Positions 12,519-25,429 of a stretch of DNA of 64,000 bases are shown piece by piece. Source of the stretch: Eudromia elegans. Its lineage: Eukaryota > Chordata > Aves > Tinamiformes > Tinamidae. The stretch lies in assembly GCA_003342815.1 (NCBI GenBank), contig PTEX01000140.1, positions 434,001 to 498,000 on the forward strand, given 5' to 3'. The notes beneath the pieces are model-generated. The model was not told the DNA's origin. It did no database searches and worked only from the letters and a program-made list of their open reading frames with translations. Numbering within the stretch: position 1 is the stretch's first letter; each line of letters starts with the position of its first letter. The translations under genes were made by a program, and so were the position numbers.

Positions 12519-14203
12519 AAGCTAACACAAGAAAAGGTAAAAAGTATCTTTACTTATCTGAGTAGAAGCACAACAAAAAAAATGCATGAGAAACAAAAAT
12601 ATTGTTACGTTTATCATACTGAACTTTTGTTTGCAGTTCCTGTTAGTTTTGGTTCCTCTTGTCTTTTTTTCTAAGTTCCTGTCAGAAGTTAGACAGCAAA
12701 ACTGCTCCGAGAGGGCCAGTTACCATCACCCAGTGAAGACCTCAGCAGGAAAGCATCAGCCCCTCCACTGCATCCCTGCAAGGCTGAGAGTCACAGCAAA
12801 GCAATGACACAAGAAGACTCTCATGCTGATCAGAGTCAAACAAGCTTGACTCGCTAGATAAGTGCAGAATCAAGACTACAGAAATATAAATTTTCACACA
12901 GTCCTTCACTTTTAGGGAGGCAGATAAAATTTTCCTCACTCTCATTTTGTCAGTTGTTCTGGGGGAAGCACCTGGAACTCCTCACTCAAGTGCATTAGGA
13001 AACCTCTCAATGGCAAACTGGCAAAGAAAATACTAAATTAACATATACTCACCCAAACCAGTGGAATCATCAGTGCCACATACTGGGGCAGGTCCTTTGG
13101 TCAGGCCACTGGTAGAGAAATCACAAGCACGTAACACACGGCAGTCCCTTCTAAGCAATCGTTCGTCTTCTGGGCAGGTAATAGGACAGTCATACATAAA
13201 ATTAAACAGGCTGCAGGCTAAGAAAAGTCACCATTTACTTCTGGAGACAGAGCAATATTAAATTTTGTTCAAAACAAAAATATGAATCCTTTACTGCAAA
13301 AAAGGTGCAGCCCACTGCTGCATGAAATTCCAAAGAAGAAGAAATGCATAAAGAAGATTGGAAATGACTGCAGTTACTCTGTTTCCTGCATATCATCGAT
13401 AGGATTGGTTAAAAATTTTCAAGCACTACAATGGAGACAGTCAGGAACACGACTGCTAAGCTGTAATTATGCTTCACTTCCTAACTCCTCTCTCCCCAAA
13501 CAGGTCACACCATCAAGTGAGTGACTTCTGGCTTGGAGATGGTCTAAAAGGTCTGCGGTTAAATATTCAGGACTTCTACAGTAGGTTATGAATTCAGGAG
13601 AGCAGCAACACCAGTCTTTCTTCAATGGAAAGCACTGAGGGCACAAATATGTGGCAATAAAAATAAGTAACACCGGAACCATCGCAGTACCAAAAGATAC
13701 AAGCTCTGAAGTCAAAGATGACAAATCCCTTTTACCCAAAACGTCATAAAATAAATAAAATAAAACCTTATCAGCATTAAACAAATGTCAAATGAAAAAA
13801 TACTTTGTAAGATGCAGACCAGTGCTCCATTGGTAATATGAACCCTCTAATGAAAAAATATACCTCACACATATTACAAATCCTAAACATACATCACTTC
13901 CAGAAAAGCCTCTTGCCTTCAGCTTCTTTCTTTCAAGGGCAAAATAACTATCTTTCAGAGGACTCTGGAATAGAAATAATTATTAGTGTGCTACACTCCC
14001 ATTACCAAGGATAAATGTGCTCTGGACCTTTCTTTATCTGAGCGGTGGGAAACTTTATCTGGCTTTCTTTTTATGGATTTCTTTATCCCAGAAAGCCTAT
14101 CTGGACACTCCATTTTTAATCTCCTTCCTTCACTGGTTTCTGCTGCTACCTATCTACAAAACAGGGACGATTACAAGCACCTTAACTGTGCTGGAAGATT
14201 TCC

Positions 14204-14221
14204 TTTTTTTTTTTTTTTTTT
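14204..14221. repeat. poly(T) run, 18 bases
   Basis: An uninterrupted run of 18 T. No transposon tail can be recognised on either side. Confidence 0.9.
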
Positions 14222-15315
14222 CTTAATTACAAAAGACTGTTTACAAAAGATAATGACAATCTGTGAAGATTGATGTAAACCAAGGACTCCTCAAAATTCT
14301 AAGGAAAACAGAATCCCAAAGGCTTGTTACATGCTTCAAAAACAGGCTCCCTCTATTGTATTGAAAAAAAAATTAAAAAGAACCAACAGCATTTTACCTT
14401 TACAGTCACTACAGAGTGAAACAAAAGCACCACTGCAATTACAGTGGTTAATTACAGTGGCTAAAGAAAGCACTCAGCAACACATGACAGCTAAACTTAA
14501 GCTCTTCTTTTTTTCTTGTTATTAAAAACCTATGCACATGAGAAATATTTTACTGTGTGCTTCAGAAAGTTGATGACAGTCATTTAAAATTCATAATTGC
14601 TAATAAGATAACACATCCAGTTTATCCTCCTGTTCAACATTAGTGCGGATGAGATCCACAAATTGGAGATAATAAATAACAAAAAAAAAAAGAAGAAGAA
14701 AAATGTATTAAGTGAAAATCAGTGACTCACAGTAGGTATCAGGAGCATGTGGGAAAAAACCTACATTTAATGCCATTACTAGACAGGTCTGAGCTTTCTC
14801 AGCAACTTCTATTATTTGAAGTATGAAGTAGTGCAAAGCAAAGTTGTTTTTTATTATCCTATACAGCAGATACTGCTATAGCCTCATATGAAGGAATATA
14901 TACAGGTCGTAAGAGGGTGAAGCCATGGGATATAATTTAAGTAAGAGCTGGTGCAGGAAGAAAGATGACATTATACAGAAACACACAGTTTGACTTTGCT
15001 GTAGTAAATCCTTGTTTCAGCTAACCTGCATTTACAACAGTGCCAGCAAAAGAGAATTTTTCCATAGTTAATGGACATTATTACACCATATGTTTATACA
15101 AGTGGGATGCAGGCCCAGAGACCATATTTGTGTGCTTCGCTCAATATATTCAATATTTAACAAGTGCATTGTTTAAAAGCTTTACAACAGTACAATATGC
15201 ATTAGATCCAGGTATCTCACAATATATAGAAATACTTCAGATATTGATCAAAGTGAGGTAATCTCCCTGAAAATATTCTATAATGCAGTCCAAATCAAAC
15301 ACAGTGTTTCTTCAA

Positions 15316-15334
15316 TTTTTTTTTTTTTTTTTTT
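15316..15334. repeat. poly(T) run, 19 bases, followed by GCAG
   Basis: Nineteen T are followed by GCAG. The arrangement is that of a very strong polypyrimidine tract and acceptor dinucleotide on the plus strand, but no supporting exon is recognised, so it is listed as simple sequence. Confidence 0.85.
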
Positions 15335-16599
15335 GCAGCAAGTTGTGATGATCTATTGAAGCAAACGCCTCACTGAACCAGTGTCCCTGGGGGTTTGCTG
15401 TGATGAGGTCAGCTGGTACACTAAAGGTCCACCTGAGGCATCCCATTGCTTTCTCTACAGGAGGTTTGGGCTTGCTGTTCTCTGCCACTGTTCACATGCT
15501 CTCCTTGGGCTACATGGAGCACACCCACAGCTGTTTCAAGCCATTTTAGCACTCTGTGTAGCACTGTGAAGGTTCCTCCAAGAGAGCCTCCAGAGAGCCT
15601 ACCCAGGTTCTTATCCTGTCAGGTACAGAACAATAAGAAGAATAATTAAGTTTGGAGAAGCCCTTTCACTGCCTAAGACTTGGAAGGATTAGTTTTATTT
15701 AACACTTCAGTATTTATATACTACCGTACTGCACTGAAATAATAAATATTATCTTTTATAAGACTGATACTGACAGCCCACTAAAACCTTGGCTGTCCGA
15801 GGCATCCCAGGCCTTTTGGCTCCTGCTCCAATGCTCCCGGTGTCAGGCCTTCTGGCAGGAGCTGGTGGCCACTCGCTCAGCAGGGAAGACTCTTCTCATA
15901 GACAAGCAGGAGAATCGAAAGACAGTGAGGACACAGAGCTGTTAGGGTCAAGTATTCTAAGGGTAGGAATGTAGCTGTTTGTCACCTGTTTCAGTTTACA
16001 TTTGGTTCAACTAGTATCTTGGTCTCCTTGTCTAGCTGCAGATCCAACTTAGAGAGCTAACTCTGAAAACACATGCCATATAGCACTGCCCTCCCTTAAC
16101 GGATGTCTGATTAGAAGTTTCAAGTGAGAGTCTTGTATAATTTTAGTTTTTTAATTCTCAAGACAAAAAAATGACAGTTCAATCAGTAAGAAGTCTCAGG
16201 AAATGTTGAGCAATGGGTTTGATCAACACTTTCAGCATAACAGGTACTTAGCAGCTCTGATTCTACAAACAGGTAGGCAAGGATTTGGGACCCTATTCCC
16301 TTCAAAATTAATGGGATTGCTCTCTTGCACAGTCATATATCTGAAGTTCATGGCATGTAGGCTCCCAGTGTGAGATAACTGGCTTACTTTCAGGGAGGAT
16401 TTCATTAATTAAATTAGGATCAGCAAACTTGTTTAACACGCAGTTCAAAATGATGTTTGTAAATCCTGTATTTCTATAAGAACAAAGTGTAAGATTAAGT
16501 AATTCGAGAGTTGACAAAATATAACTTTTAGCTTAAATATAAATGTGTTCGCATGCACAAACACACACCCAAAGCACACACAGAAAAGCTGTAGCTTGA

Positions 16600-17035
16600 C
16601 TAGACAAGCAGCGAAACACAAGTCAGGGAAGAGCAGGCGCAGGGTGAGTGACGGTGAGCCTGGCTGCTGGCACGGCACGGGTGAAGGAGCCTGTGGCTCC
16701 ATGTGCCCATGTAAGGCAGGGAAGGGGCAGCACCCCAGGCCGCATTCCCGCTCCGAGGCGATTGCAGAGCCATCAGACAGAGCCAGGGCTACCCAGGGTG
16801 GGGCAGAGGCAACGGCCTCTGCTAGGCTAGCACGGCAAGGCGGTCACGCACCCCTCCCCAACACAAATCCCAACGCACGCCTCAGCATCCAAGCCCAACG
16901 GTGAAGGAGGGAGGAGGCGCTGCGGGACTCGCTGCTGCCTGCGTGAGGACCACTATCCATCCACCGCTACCTCGCCCAACGGCGTGCCCCGACGGATCGG
17001 GTCAAACCTACAGGAAACTGGGCCGGTCTAAGGAT
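16600..17035. promoter_or_regulatory. CpG-rich patch, possible orphan CpG island
   Basis: GC content and CpG frequency rise clearly above the surrounding AT-rich DNA, with CpGs clustered at about 16735-16875 and 16945-17005. A donor-like AGG|GTGAGT occurs on the plus strand at 16641-16649. Such patches often mark promoters or enhancers of non-coding RNAs in vertebrates. No exon, TATA box or recognisable protein supports a specific gene. The 119-codon frame across it (16545-16904) has no recognisable domain and is probably an effect of GC-richness. Confidence 0.35.
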
Positions 17036-17147
17036 ACCTGTCTCTGTGCTATAATGGATACGAGATGCTACTGTGTGAATAACATAGTATTATGTGTGTT
17101 TTTCGCTGTAGCAACTCAATAGATGGAAAACAGTCTTTTTCCTGATT

Positions 17148-17168
17148 AAAAAAAAAAAAAAAAAAAAA
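17148..17168. repeat. poly(A) run, 21 bases
   Basis: One of the longest A runs in the window, about 110 bases after the end of the CpG-rich patch. No AATAAA signal at the usual spacing and no recognisable retroposed gene precede it, so a processed pseudogene is not supported. Confidence 0.9.
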
Positions 17169-17999
17169 TCTCACTTTCATAGAAAAAACTATTTATATTT
17201 TTCCTTCAAGTCAAAGATATTATTTTGTTTGCACTGAACTGGCTAATCCCGGAGCACACTTTCTAAAAGCACAGGAAGCAGAGGGCAGCAGTTTGTGGTG
17301 GTGAAGTGCTTAGTTGTTGTTCTTGTTATAAGTGCATAAACAACCATCTGAGTCAGGTCTGGAACCAGGGCAAGTGCCCCAACCACCAGTCGCTGGCACT
17401 CTCACCTTTTATTCCTCCAGCTCAGCAAAAATCTAAGTCTTTTGTTTTACTCTTTCAAAGGAACATAACCAAAAAGATATACTTGAGTAACCCTTTATTC
17501 TGCAGATCACGTTACTCTCTTACAGGATGACTGATGTGGCTTCCACTACTTTTGGCCTTGAACCCATTCTCCATTATCATCCGTGAGCACTCTAATCACA
17601 GGGCAATTGGTAAAAGTAGAACAATTCCTACTTTAGCCTGAAAGCTTTTTCCATCCAAACCTATTCAGCAAATCATCCCAAATTTCCAAATAGTTTCAGG
17701 ATGACAGAAACCACATTTTTTCTGGCAAAGAGTATTTTTCCCAAAAAAAAAAAAAAGTTCAACTCTGTTCTTAATGAAAGGTTGGAATGACTGGATTCAA
17801 TAAGCTATATAATTTGAAAAGTACATTTTTGATGGTTTGTGTGGATCCACAAGGAATGTTAAAATCCATAAAAACAGTTTCAGGTTAAACGTAAGCTGTT
17901 TTACTCTTTGCTAAGATGAAACAAAACTACCGAAGACTTAAAGTTATTTAAAGATTTTAAACATTTTTAGGCATTCCCTTTCTAGGTAGAATTAAAGGC

Positions 18000-18660
18000 T
18001 TATGTACATGGCATCTTTACAACGCTCAATCAGTTACTGTGTGTCAACTATCTGTGGTAACCTACCCATACATATTTTTAGACCTAGATAAATGCAAAGT
18101 AATTTGACATAAATTAGACTATTCTTATTGCAATCTGACCTAAATCAAATTAGTTTGAATTTGCCTTAGGTCAGGAACATGCACATGGACTATTACCAAC
18201 ACTTTCTTTACTAAAATACAGTAAGCAGGGGTAATTTGATGATGCAACTGACACCTAACCTATTTCAGACTCATACTTTCATGAAGTTTTAATAGACTTT
18301 TCTAGACAGCAAATGCTTTATTTAAAAGCCATAATGCTCTTGTAATTCATATCTCTCCCCCAACACATTAGTGATACCTACTATAGAGTTTAACACCAGT
18401 TTAACAAAATTTGTTCTTCACTATTAATGGACTGGGCACTTACTCTCGCTAAACAAAACTAATGAAGTCCCCAAGAACATTTTCAGTTAGCAAAATGACT
18501 ATAAATATGGAAATCTCATTAAAAAGAGCAATTTGAAACTGATATCATCCAGATAATGACAAAAAAGTTTAATGCTAATTTGATTCATGTTCTATTTTTA
18601 GGGAAAATGTTAGTCTCGCAAAAGATATCTGTGACTCTAATTTCAGTTCAGTAAATGTCT
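18000..18660. promoter_or_regulatory. candidate conserved non-coding element
   Basis: The stretch is AT-rich but compositionally complex. It lacks simple repeats and open frames and contains several motifs typical of developmental enhancers: TAATTTGATT near 18577 and TAATTTGAT near 18233 (homeodomain-like cores), and CTATAAATATGG at 18499-18510 (MEF2-like). This texture is common in vertebrate conserved non-coding elements. Conservation itself cannot be seen from one sequence, so this is a guess from appearance. Confidence 0.25.
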
Positions 18661-21600
18661 CGGAATGGGGAAAAGCACAGCAAAGCAAAACAGAGGACAG
18701 TTTCCAACCTGTTTTTAAGCAAATAATAGTATAGAAAAAAGATGTGAGGAAAAAACATAGGAAATACTATTTAACCAAAATGATCATGGTAAATTGCCAG
18801 AAGAACCAACATTATAGCTTGAAAAGTGGTTTTAAAGATTGCATTCTCTACCCCATTCTGAAACTGAGTACTTTATTTTTTGATGGATAAGTAACACCTA
18901 TACGAAAAGCCTTCTCTTTCCTTGAAGAATATCAGTCAAAACTAGAACAGGCCTCAGTTGAGAGGACACCCTTCAAGGCTGAAGAAGCTCAAAGAATGAC
19001 CGGAAAAAGCACTTGTGGAAGTTAACTTGTTCGTTTATGGACAACTGTACACAAATATAAGCAGTTTGCAGAGTTTGCAAGCCCTAATGACTCCCTCAAC
19101 TTCTTGGGAGGCAGAACTATAGCGCAAAGTCATCCTCTGCAGCACATGCTGCTGATTTCTTATTTCATGTGATGCACTTACTGTTTTTAGGCGTAACAAA
19201 TTCAGCTGAGCAGTTACTCAAACAAAATCTTTCTGCAAAGGCAATCATTTTGCCAACATTCATAAGTTTATTGTAACTCTAGGCACCAGTTGGTGATTTG
19301 GTCTTAATTTAGCCGTAACAGTTGTACTCTTGATGTCTGGATTAATGTGAATATTTCATTTAGGAAAACACTCTACATCAGCTATTTAAGAAAAAGCATA
19401 GGAAAAAAATATTTGTTCTATGTCAAAAGTAAAATACACATTTTTATTTTTTGTTTATAGCTGTTGCTTTTCAAGTCTAATACCTGATTATAAAGTTCAT
19501 AGGGCTGTTATGAAAAGAGGCCTCCTCTTATTGTTTGGTACAAAGGCTACCTGGGTACAAAGTGTGCTTTTTGCTCACCCGGGGGAAATTTTCATGTTCA
19601 ATAGGTCAGGTTATATTGAGTACGCTTCCTCTCCCTTCAGCCCCACGTGCTGACAGGGCTGTGTATGGGTCCATAGCGGAGCTTGCTTGGCAGGAAATAT
19701 CCCCTCAAAAACTGGCTGCTTTGGAATGCATTAATGCTCCCTAGAACCCAATCTAAGAGCTTGGGTCCATGTGCAAGATGCTACCAAAAAGTTAGACTTT
19801 TACACTAGCAGGATCCACATAATGCATTTGCTAGGAACATAAATCTCCTCAAGTGAACTAAAAAATGCCCTTCTTTCTAATAATAGGAGAGAAAATTGCA
19901 ATTGGCAGACTAAAGAGACAATTAAGCCAGTGTTTCAGAGAACTCCACACCACTGCCAAAATAAATATTCAGATAAAGCTTCCACTCCCTGCTTCCTTAT
20001 TAATTGTGTTTTATTCTCTGGCCATTACAAACAGGTTTGTAAAATAAACTGCAGAAGTATATGTGAATCTGTTTTGTTTGATTCACATTTTACTGTTGCT
20101 TCTGAGGATGCTCCCAAGTGCTAAAGTGAAAGGAAAAAGGATTACAATAATATGCACTTCTATAAATAATGTAATAGAAGAGTCACTGCACACAAAGGTT
20201 AAATAAGGACAAGGCGAGACACTCATGGTTTAAGGGACACCAAAGCCTCTACCCCTCTTCCAGGGGCAAGATATTTGCAGCATTTTATTAGCTGATGAAC
20301 GAGGTGTGTGGCAACTCACTGGGTGTTCCTACCATCTCCGGATGTGCCTCAGCTGCTACTGCTCCCCACAACAGGCAAAGAGCCACCTCAGGGGCTAAAA
20401 TCCTTCACACTCATGCAGATCTCCAGTGCTGTCGGGCAGACCCACAGAAATGCCCTGTCTGCCCATGGAGGGGATGCAGCGGCAGGCTCAGGGCAGCTGG
20501 AGTGGCCACGTTTTGCACATGCTCCTACGTTTACATGGGACATACAGATATCTTGCTGCTGAACAGCTTCATGCTGTTATTTCCGAAAGCATTTGCTCGC
20601 TTTGGGGTGAGCTCTTTATCCTTTGAGGCCGTAAGAATCAGTAACTTGAACGTCACCAGGGCAAAACTGCTTTCAGTAAAGGCATGACCTCACAGCTGCA
20701 CATAACTGGGGCCATTCAAGCCTAGACCACAAATACTAAAACTCCTAAGTTTGTTCCAGGTACTGGAAAACACCATCCAACCTGTGGCACGGGAGAGAGC
20801 TGGGTAAAGCTCACTCAGCATCCATTACGACAACCATAAATGTGGGAACCCAGAGCAGGTGATCCAAGGGTCTCCAACCCATAAATTACAAAGGCCAAGG
20901 GGAGGCTGAGGATGGTGCGTGCACTATCCAGAGCGTGCAGGTGAAGGTGGGTGTCTTGGTGGTTAGTTTGCAACTTCACAATGCTGCTGGATGACACAGG
21001 CTAAAGCAGACCCTCTTGGAAGTGAGGAAGTGAGGACTGTTCCCTTTGCTGCCATCTTCACTTTACACCAATATCCTATGAAAGAGATGAGTCTGGTCAG
21101 ATGTATGCACTGCAAATACCTCATATAATAACCTACAATTCTGTCACTATCATGAAAATCCTGTGACTTGACAAAAAATCTACAGCAAGAAAGAACATGT
21201 TTCCTAAAGAACACGATGGAAATGTGAGTTGAAGGAATTTCCAAAGGATAGGCCTGCTTGAAGAGAGCAAAAGAAAGCAAACGTAATGCTTAAAATACAG
21301 TGGCTCTACCCAACTACAACAAATTTAACCCCAAGGAAAGGCAATGGAAGGCTGTAGGAATCTGTTAAAGGTAAACAGAGATCTGTTTTAACCTTGATCA
21401 AGAGGAGAGTACTGTAACACAGAGAGGGCCTGATTTCCAGGCAAAGAAATGGTAGCTAAGATAGTCTCTAAGGCAAGGCAAACCAGTTCAGTGGAGCATC
21501 AGAGCAACTGCAGGTGAGCGTTGCAGTCAAATATAATTCAGAAATGGATTGTTTCTTCTTGCTTAGTGAGTGTGCATTTCAATTTTGTAATCTGAACTCT

Positions 21601-22439
21601 AAACTTTCTAGAAAAGTCTTATCGTATTTTGATCTCCCTCCCTAGTTACAGGGTGAGCTCAAAGCAGTTGATCTCAAAGCAGTAAGAAGCACTGAACACT
21701 TTGCTCACCACGGAGTGTGCATATCCTCTGGGAGCAAACAAGCAGCCTATGCATAAGCATCAAGTGCCACTTTTAAGTGCATTTTAGGGTATCTGAAACT
21801 TTCCTGGGAGCTAACATTTGCCTTGTGCCTGTGCCTTGATGGTGCAGATGCAATAACCCAGGTGATCTCAAATAGCATCTATGCAGAAAAGTGATAGGGC
21901 AACATCTCCACAGTCCAACTGCCTCTCTCAGTGCCACTGTCATCCAAGAAATTAATTTGAATTTCCAGTAGCTCAATGTGCTTTTTTTCCTCTATGAAAC
22001 TGGAGAGGTTACTTTAAGAGCAAATGGCAACAGTGCACAGTCAGAATGAAAATTCACCTCTGACAGGTACAAGCCTGCACCCTTCTAGCAAAACGCCATA
22101 GCTCATAAGTTAAAAGTTTACTCCAAAATATCTTTGATTTATGAAGCTATTAAATAAGCCAGGGAAAAGAGAAGCTCCAGCAATATCCTGATGGATAGGG
22201 CTCTTCCAAAGGGTCAGTACCACTGCCCATCCTGGTGTGTTTGGAAGGGGTAACATCCCTTGCAGCTTGCTCTGATATTGCACTTTTGAGCCCATTAACT
22301 GGAAGCTGATGCTGCTGTCAACAGTTAAACTCAACGCTAAGGTTTGTGGATAGGCAGGTTTAACAGAATTTCTCACCTGCCCTGCATGCTGTGTTCTCCC
22401 TATGCCATCTGTGCATGCACGGCACTTGCCAGACTTTCA

Positions 22440-22620
22440 CAGTTATTATATGAGTGAGTTTAGCTACAGACTGCGCACAGATGTCAAAATTGTCAATAGT
22501 GACAAGGAATCAAACAATATTACGTAAATAAAAAAGAGTTCCATAGCCTTTTATCCATATTGCATATGCACGTTTATTGCACAAAGATTTGCATATAATA
22601 ATGTATGAAAAAACAAGTAA
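22440..22620. promoter_or_regulatory. dense cluster of transcription-factor-like motifs
   Basis: Within 180 bp lie an inverted repeat of TTGTCA and TGACAA with a 4-base spacer (22490-22505; TGACA is the TALE homeodomain core), the palindrome TTACGTAA at 22520-22527 (PAR bZIP/NFIL3-type site), the palindrome TGCATATGCA at 22561-22570, ATTGCACAA near 22577-22585 (C/EBP-like) and a perfect POU octamer ATTTGCAT at 22587-22594, just after ACAAAG (SOX/TCF-like core). No coding frame spans the core of the cluster. The pattern suggests an enhancer; the factor names are consensus matches only. Confidence 0.35.
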
Positions 22621-25310
22621 TGACTTGTATTTTCAAAAAAATATCTTTGATGCTCTTTTTTTTAAGAGTAAGTAGAATGAGAGAAAATAAAGTCAGGAGG
22701 GAACAGTATTTATCAATGATTCTCAGAAAGAAATTCTATTTACTCAGTTTTGGCCTATGTCAGATTAATTTTTTTTTAAAACAAGGTTTAAAGCCACCTT
22801 TTTCAGAGTCATTAAGACCGCAAAGAAAGCAATCTTAGGGACAGAAAAAAGAGCAACTAAGATCAACAGGCAGATGAGTGTGAAGGTGAGCCGTTCCTCT
22901 ACACTGGTGCATGTGCACAAGGTAACAAGCCTTGCTGTGCTGTTGTTGGCCTTGCCGGATATTACTGAACGGAGGGGAGACGGGTAGGCTCTGTGCTGTG
23001 CCTCCAGGGAGAAGGGAAATATTTCTTCCTGGGGTGGCTAACGCAGCTCTCTCTGCCATTTTGCCATCATTCCCATCACTACCTTTAGACACATTCTTAA
23101 GAATCTCCTCTGTATGAAACAGACTCATCTTCTGCTCAAATCAGTTAACTCATATTCCCTCATCAACACAGAGCGGCACAAGGCTAATTAATAAGCTCAT
23201 GAGAGAACAAAAGTTATTTGTGATAGTGGGAGGCCCTGCAGTGCCCATAGTCACCCGCTGCTAGCACAGGAGGGCAGGAGAAGTCCTCCGGGCCACCTTG
23301 AGGGGCCAGCCCCCTTCCTTGCCAAGGTCTGTGCAGCAGCAGTGCTGCATGCATCTTCAGAAGAGAATTAAAGCTTTAGCAGCTTGTCCTACAGCTCCCA
23401 TTTCAGGACTCAGGAATCCTTTTAGTTCATACTACCTACCTATCTACATTGCACAAATGTAGCCATGCTATCTCTTGTGCGCCCGCTTTCACTTGGCTGA
23501 AACAATTGCGTCAATGCACACGCAGCTCCATAAGTGCTCTGAAGGTTTCAAAACGAAATGGTGGGCTTGTTAAATTTGCAATGCTTTTGTTCCAGAATAT
23601 TCTCTCCAAAAAGCCAGCAAACGTTTGAAAGAAAGCCTCTCATTCAATATGAAATAGCGCATGTGTTGAATATCACCTCAGATTCACTGAAAAAAAATGT
23701 ATACTTGACCCCAAAGGACTTTCTTCTGAGTTTCTGGAAAGACCAACAAATCAGTAATGCCAGAGGCTCATGTTCAACACCATCAAATTCCAGAGCTGAC
23801 AGTGTCAGAGATTCCAAAATGCTTTAAAAAATAGCACAGCTACAGTTTGAAGCTCTCCCTATAATCATTAAAAATAACAACACTACCAAAAACAACTGGA
23901 GTTACTAAACATAGTTGTCAAAAGAAAGACTGCACGCCATGCAAAGCAACCCAGCAACGGCAAGGACCTGCTTTGTAACTGGACCCATTCTGAGGTGGTC
24001 CTGGGTGTCACTTGGTTTATAGCGAAGTGTCAGTCCTTAAGGAGAACTATCCATACAGAGGGGGAGGAACATGGTGACATGGAAGGGTTGTTTCTTCCTT
24101 CTATAATTATAACTTGATTTTGAGATTAAATTGATAGCTTAATGGCTCGTCCCAGTTTGAGGACAAGACCTGGGAAAATCTGTGGTCAACCAGGGCAACC
24201 ACTGCCCCCAACTTCTGATAAACTGGTGGACACCAAAGAAGAAAACATCTGTCTGCTGGTGGGACTCCTCTGTGCCCATAAGGAACCAAGGCAATGCCCA
24301 CAACTCCTGCTGCTGCAAGAGACACTTGGTCCAAGGGCACCCGGAGTGAGGGAGGATTTAGTGCATTGCTGGCAGTAGATGCAGCACTGCCAAGGCTAAG
24401 CGCTCCAAAACATGAGGTAGGCTCAAAGTCTTGAGATTAAACAGACAGGTGGCAGCGACCCAGAGAAGGGGAAGGAAAAAAAGCTGAAGAAGTGCATGGA
24501 AAGGCAAGACGAAAAGGGAATGTGTAAATGAAGTGGACCTTAATGTATTGCAAGATTAATGCATTTGCGGTCAAAGCCAGATTCCTGTCTCATCAGTGAA
24601 AATCAGGAGAGTTTATGGCACTTTTGGGAGAAGCAATCCACCAGCCTGTGACAAGGGCATCCAGAACGAAGTTTTGTAATTCTTTATCGGCTTTTCATAA
24701 ATGATTTGTGATTTATTTCTTCAGTGAGGCAAAGGCAGGCCAATCTAAAAATAAGTTCTGTGAACCAAACCACAAAGCTACATTGGGATTATAAGAACTT
24801 GACAATTTTTAGGTTGTGGTTCCAAACAATCATTCTTCCTTCAGCACAAAGAAGCAGTAAAATATTTTGCTGAAACTAGGTCACGTAATACATAAGTTTG
24901 ATAGAATTATGTGTATTTCTAAAGCACCATGTTTGGAGTAACACCAGGATGCCTAATTTTCAAACAAGAAAATCATAAATGATTAATGTGCTGAAGCATT
25001 GCTCATAGCCCAAGCTTTCTTTTCCACCCCAGCCACCTCCTTGAGTTAAGCAAATATGGTTAGTTTTAAGTTCCTAGATAGGTTGTGCCAGTTGTTGAAA
25101 AGTAATAATATGCTAAAAGTCTTTCTCTGCAGATTTTCATCTAAACAAATCTCCCAGGCACACCTGCATGGCCAATATTTTTTCATCATTTTAGAAAGAA
25201 AATATCAGTCTTACTCTATAAGGAATTTTCCCATGAAACATATCGTTATGTAGTACTGATAGGGTCAGGATTAGTCAGAATGTTTGTTGCTAGATCCTTT
25301 CTGATGGCTT

Positions 25311-25330
25311 AAAACAAACAAACAAACAAA
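25311..25330. repeat. (AAAC)n microsatellite
   Basis: About five AAAC units. Similar AAAC or TTTG tracts occur at 36262-36322, 41118-41140 and 62905-62928. Confidence 0.85.
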
Positions 25331-25429
25331 ATCCCTCTATTTAACTTGATGGAATGGTTATTTCAGATGTTTTAATCAGGCACAATTACAAAAATTTCTA
25401 AATTCCCACACCACTAATTGGAGCCTTGC

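Larger units (their letters stand above)
12197..16599. other. AT-rich unique DNA with T runs, no gene seen
   Basis: No gene is recognised. The region contains a TG microsatellite, two T runs of 18-19 bases and many short frames. The T run at 15316-15334 is followed directly by GCAG, so it resembles a splice acceptor, and a second acceptor-like TTTCTCTACAG lies near 15451-15461. No open frame or donor that I recognise makes a convincing exon from them. Slightly GC-richer sequence occurs at 15370-15620 and 15780-15930 without a recognisable identity. Confidence 0.5.
17036..20289. other. AT-rich DNA with open-frame desert
   Basis: After a run of 21 A at 17148-17168, the stretch from about 17.55 to 19.4 kb has almost no open frame. 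No gene or transposon is recognised. The subsegment at 18.0-18.66 kb is described separately as a candidate conserved element. Frames near 19.4-20.1 kb are short and unrecognised. Confidence 0.5.

Noticed and set aside
17036-17168. Possible processed pseudogene ending in the 21-A run
   Set aside because: No recognisable parent coding sequence or polyadenylation signal at the usual distance precedes the run.
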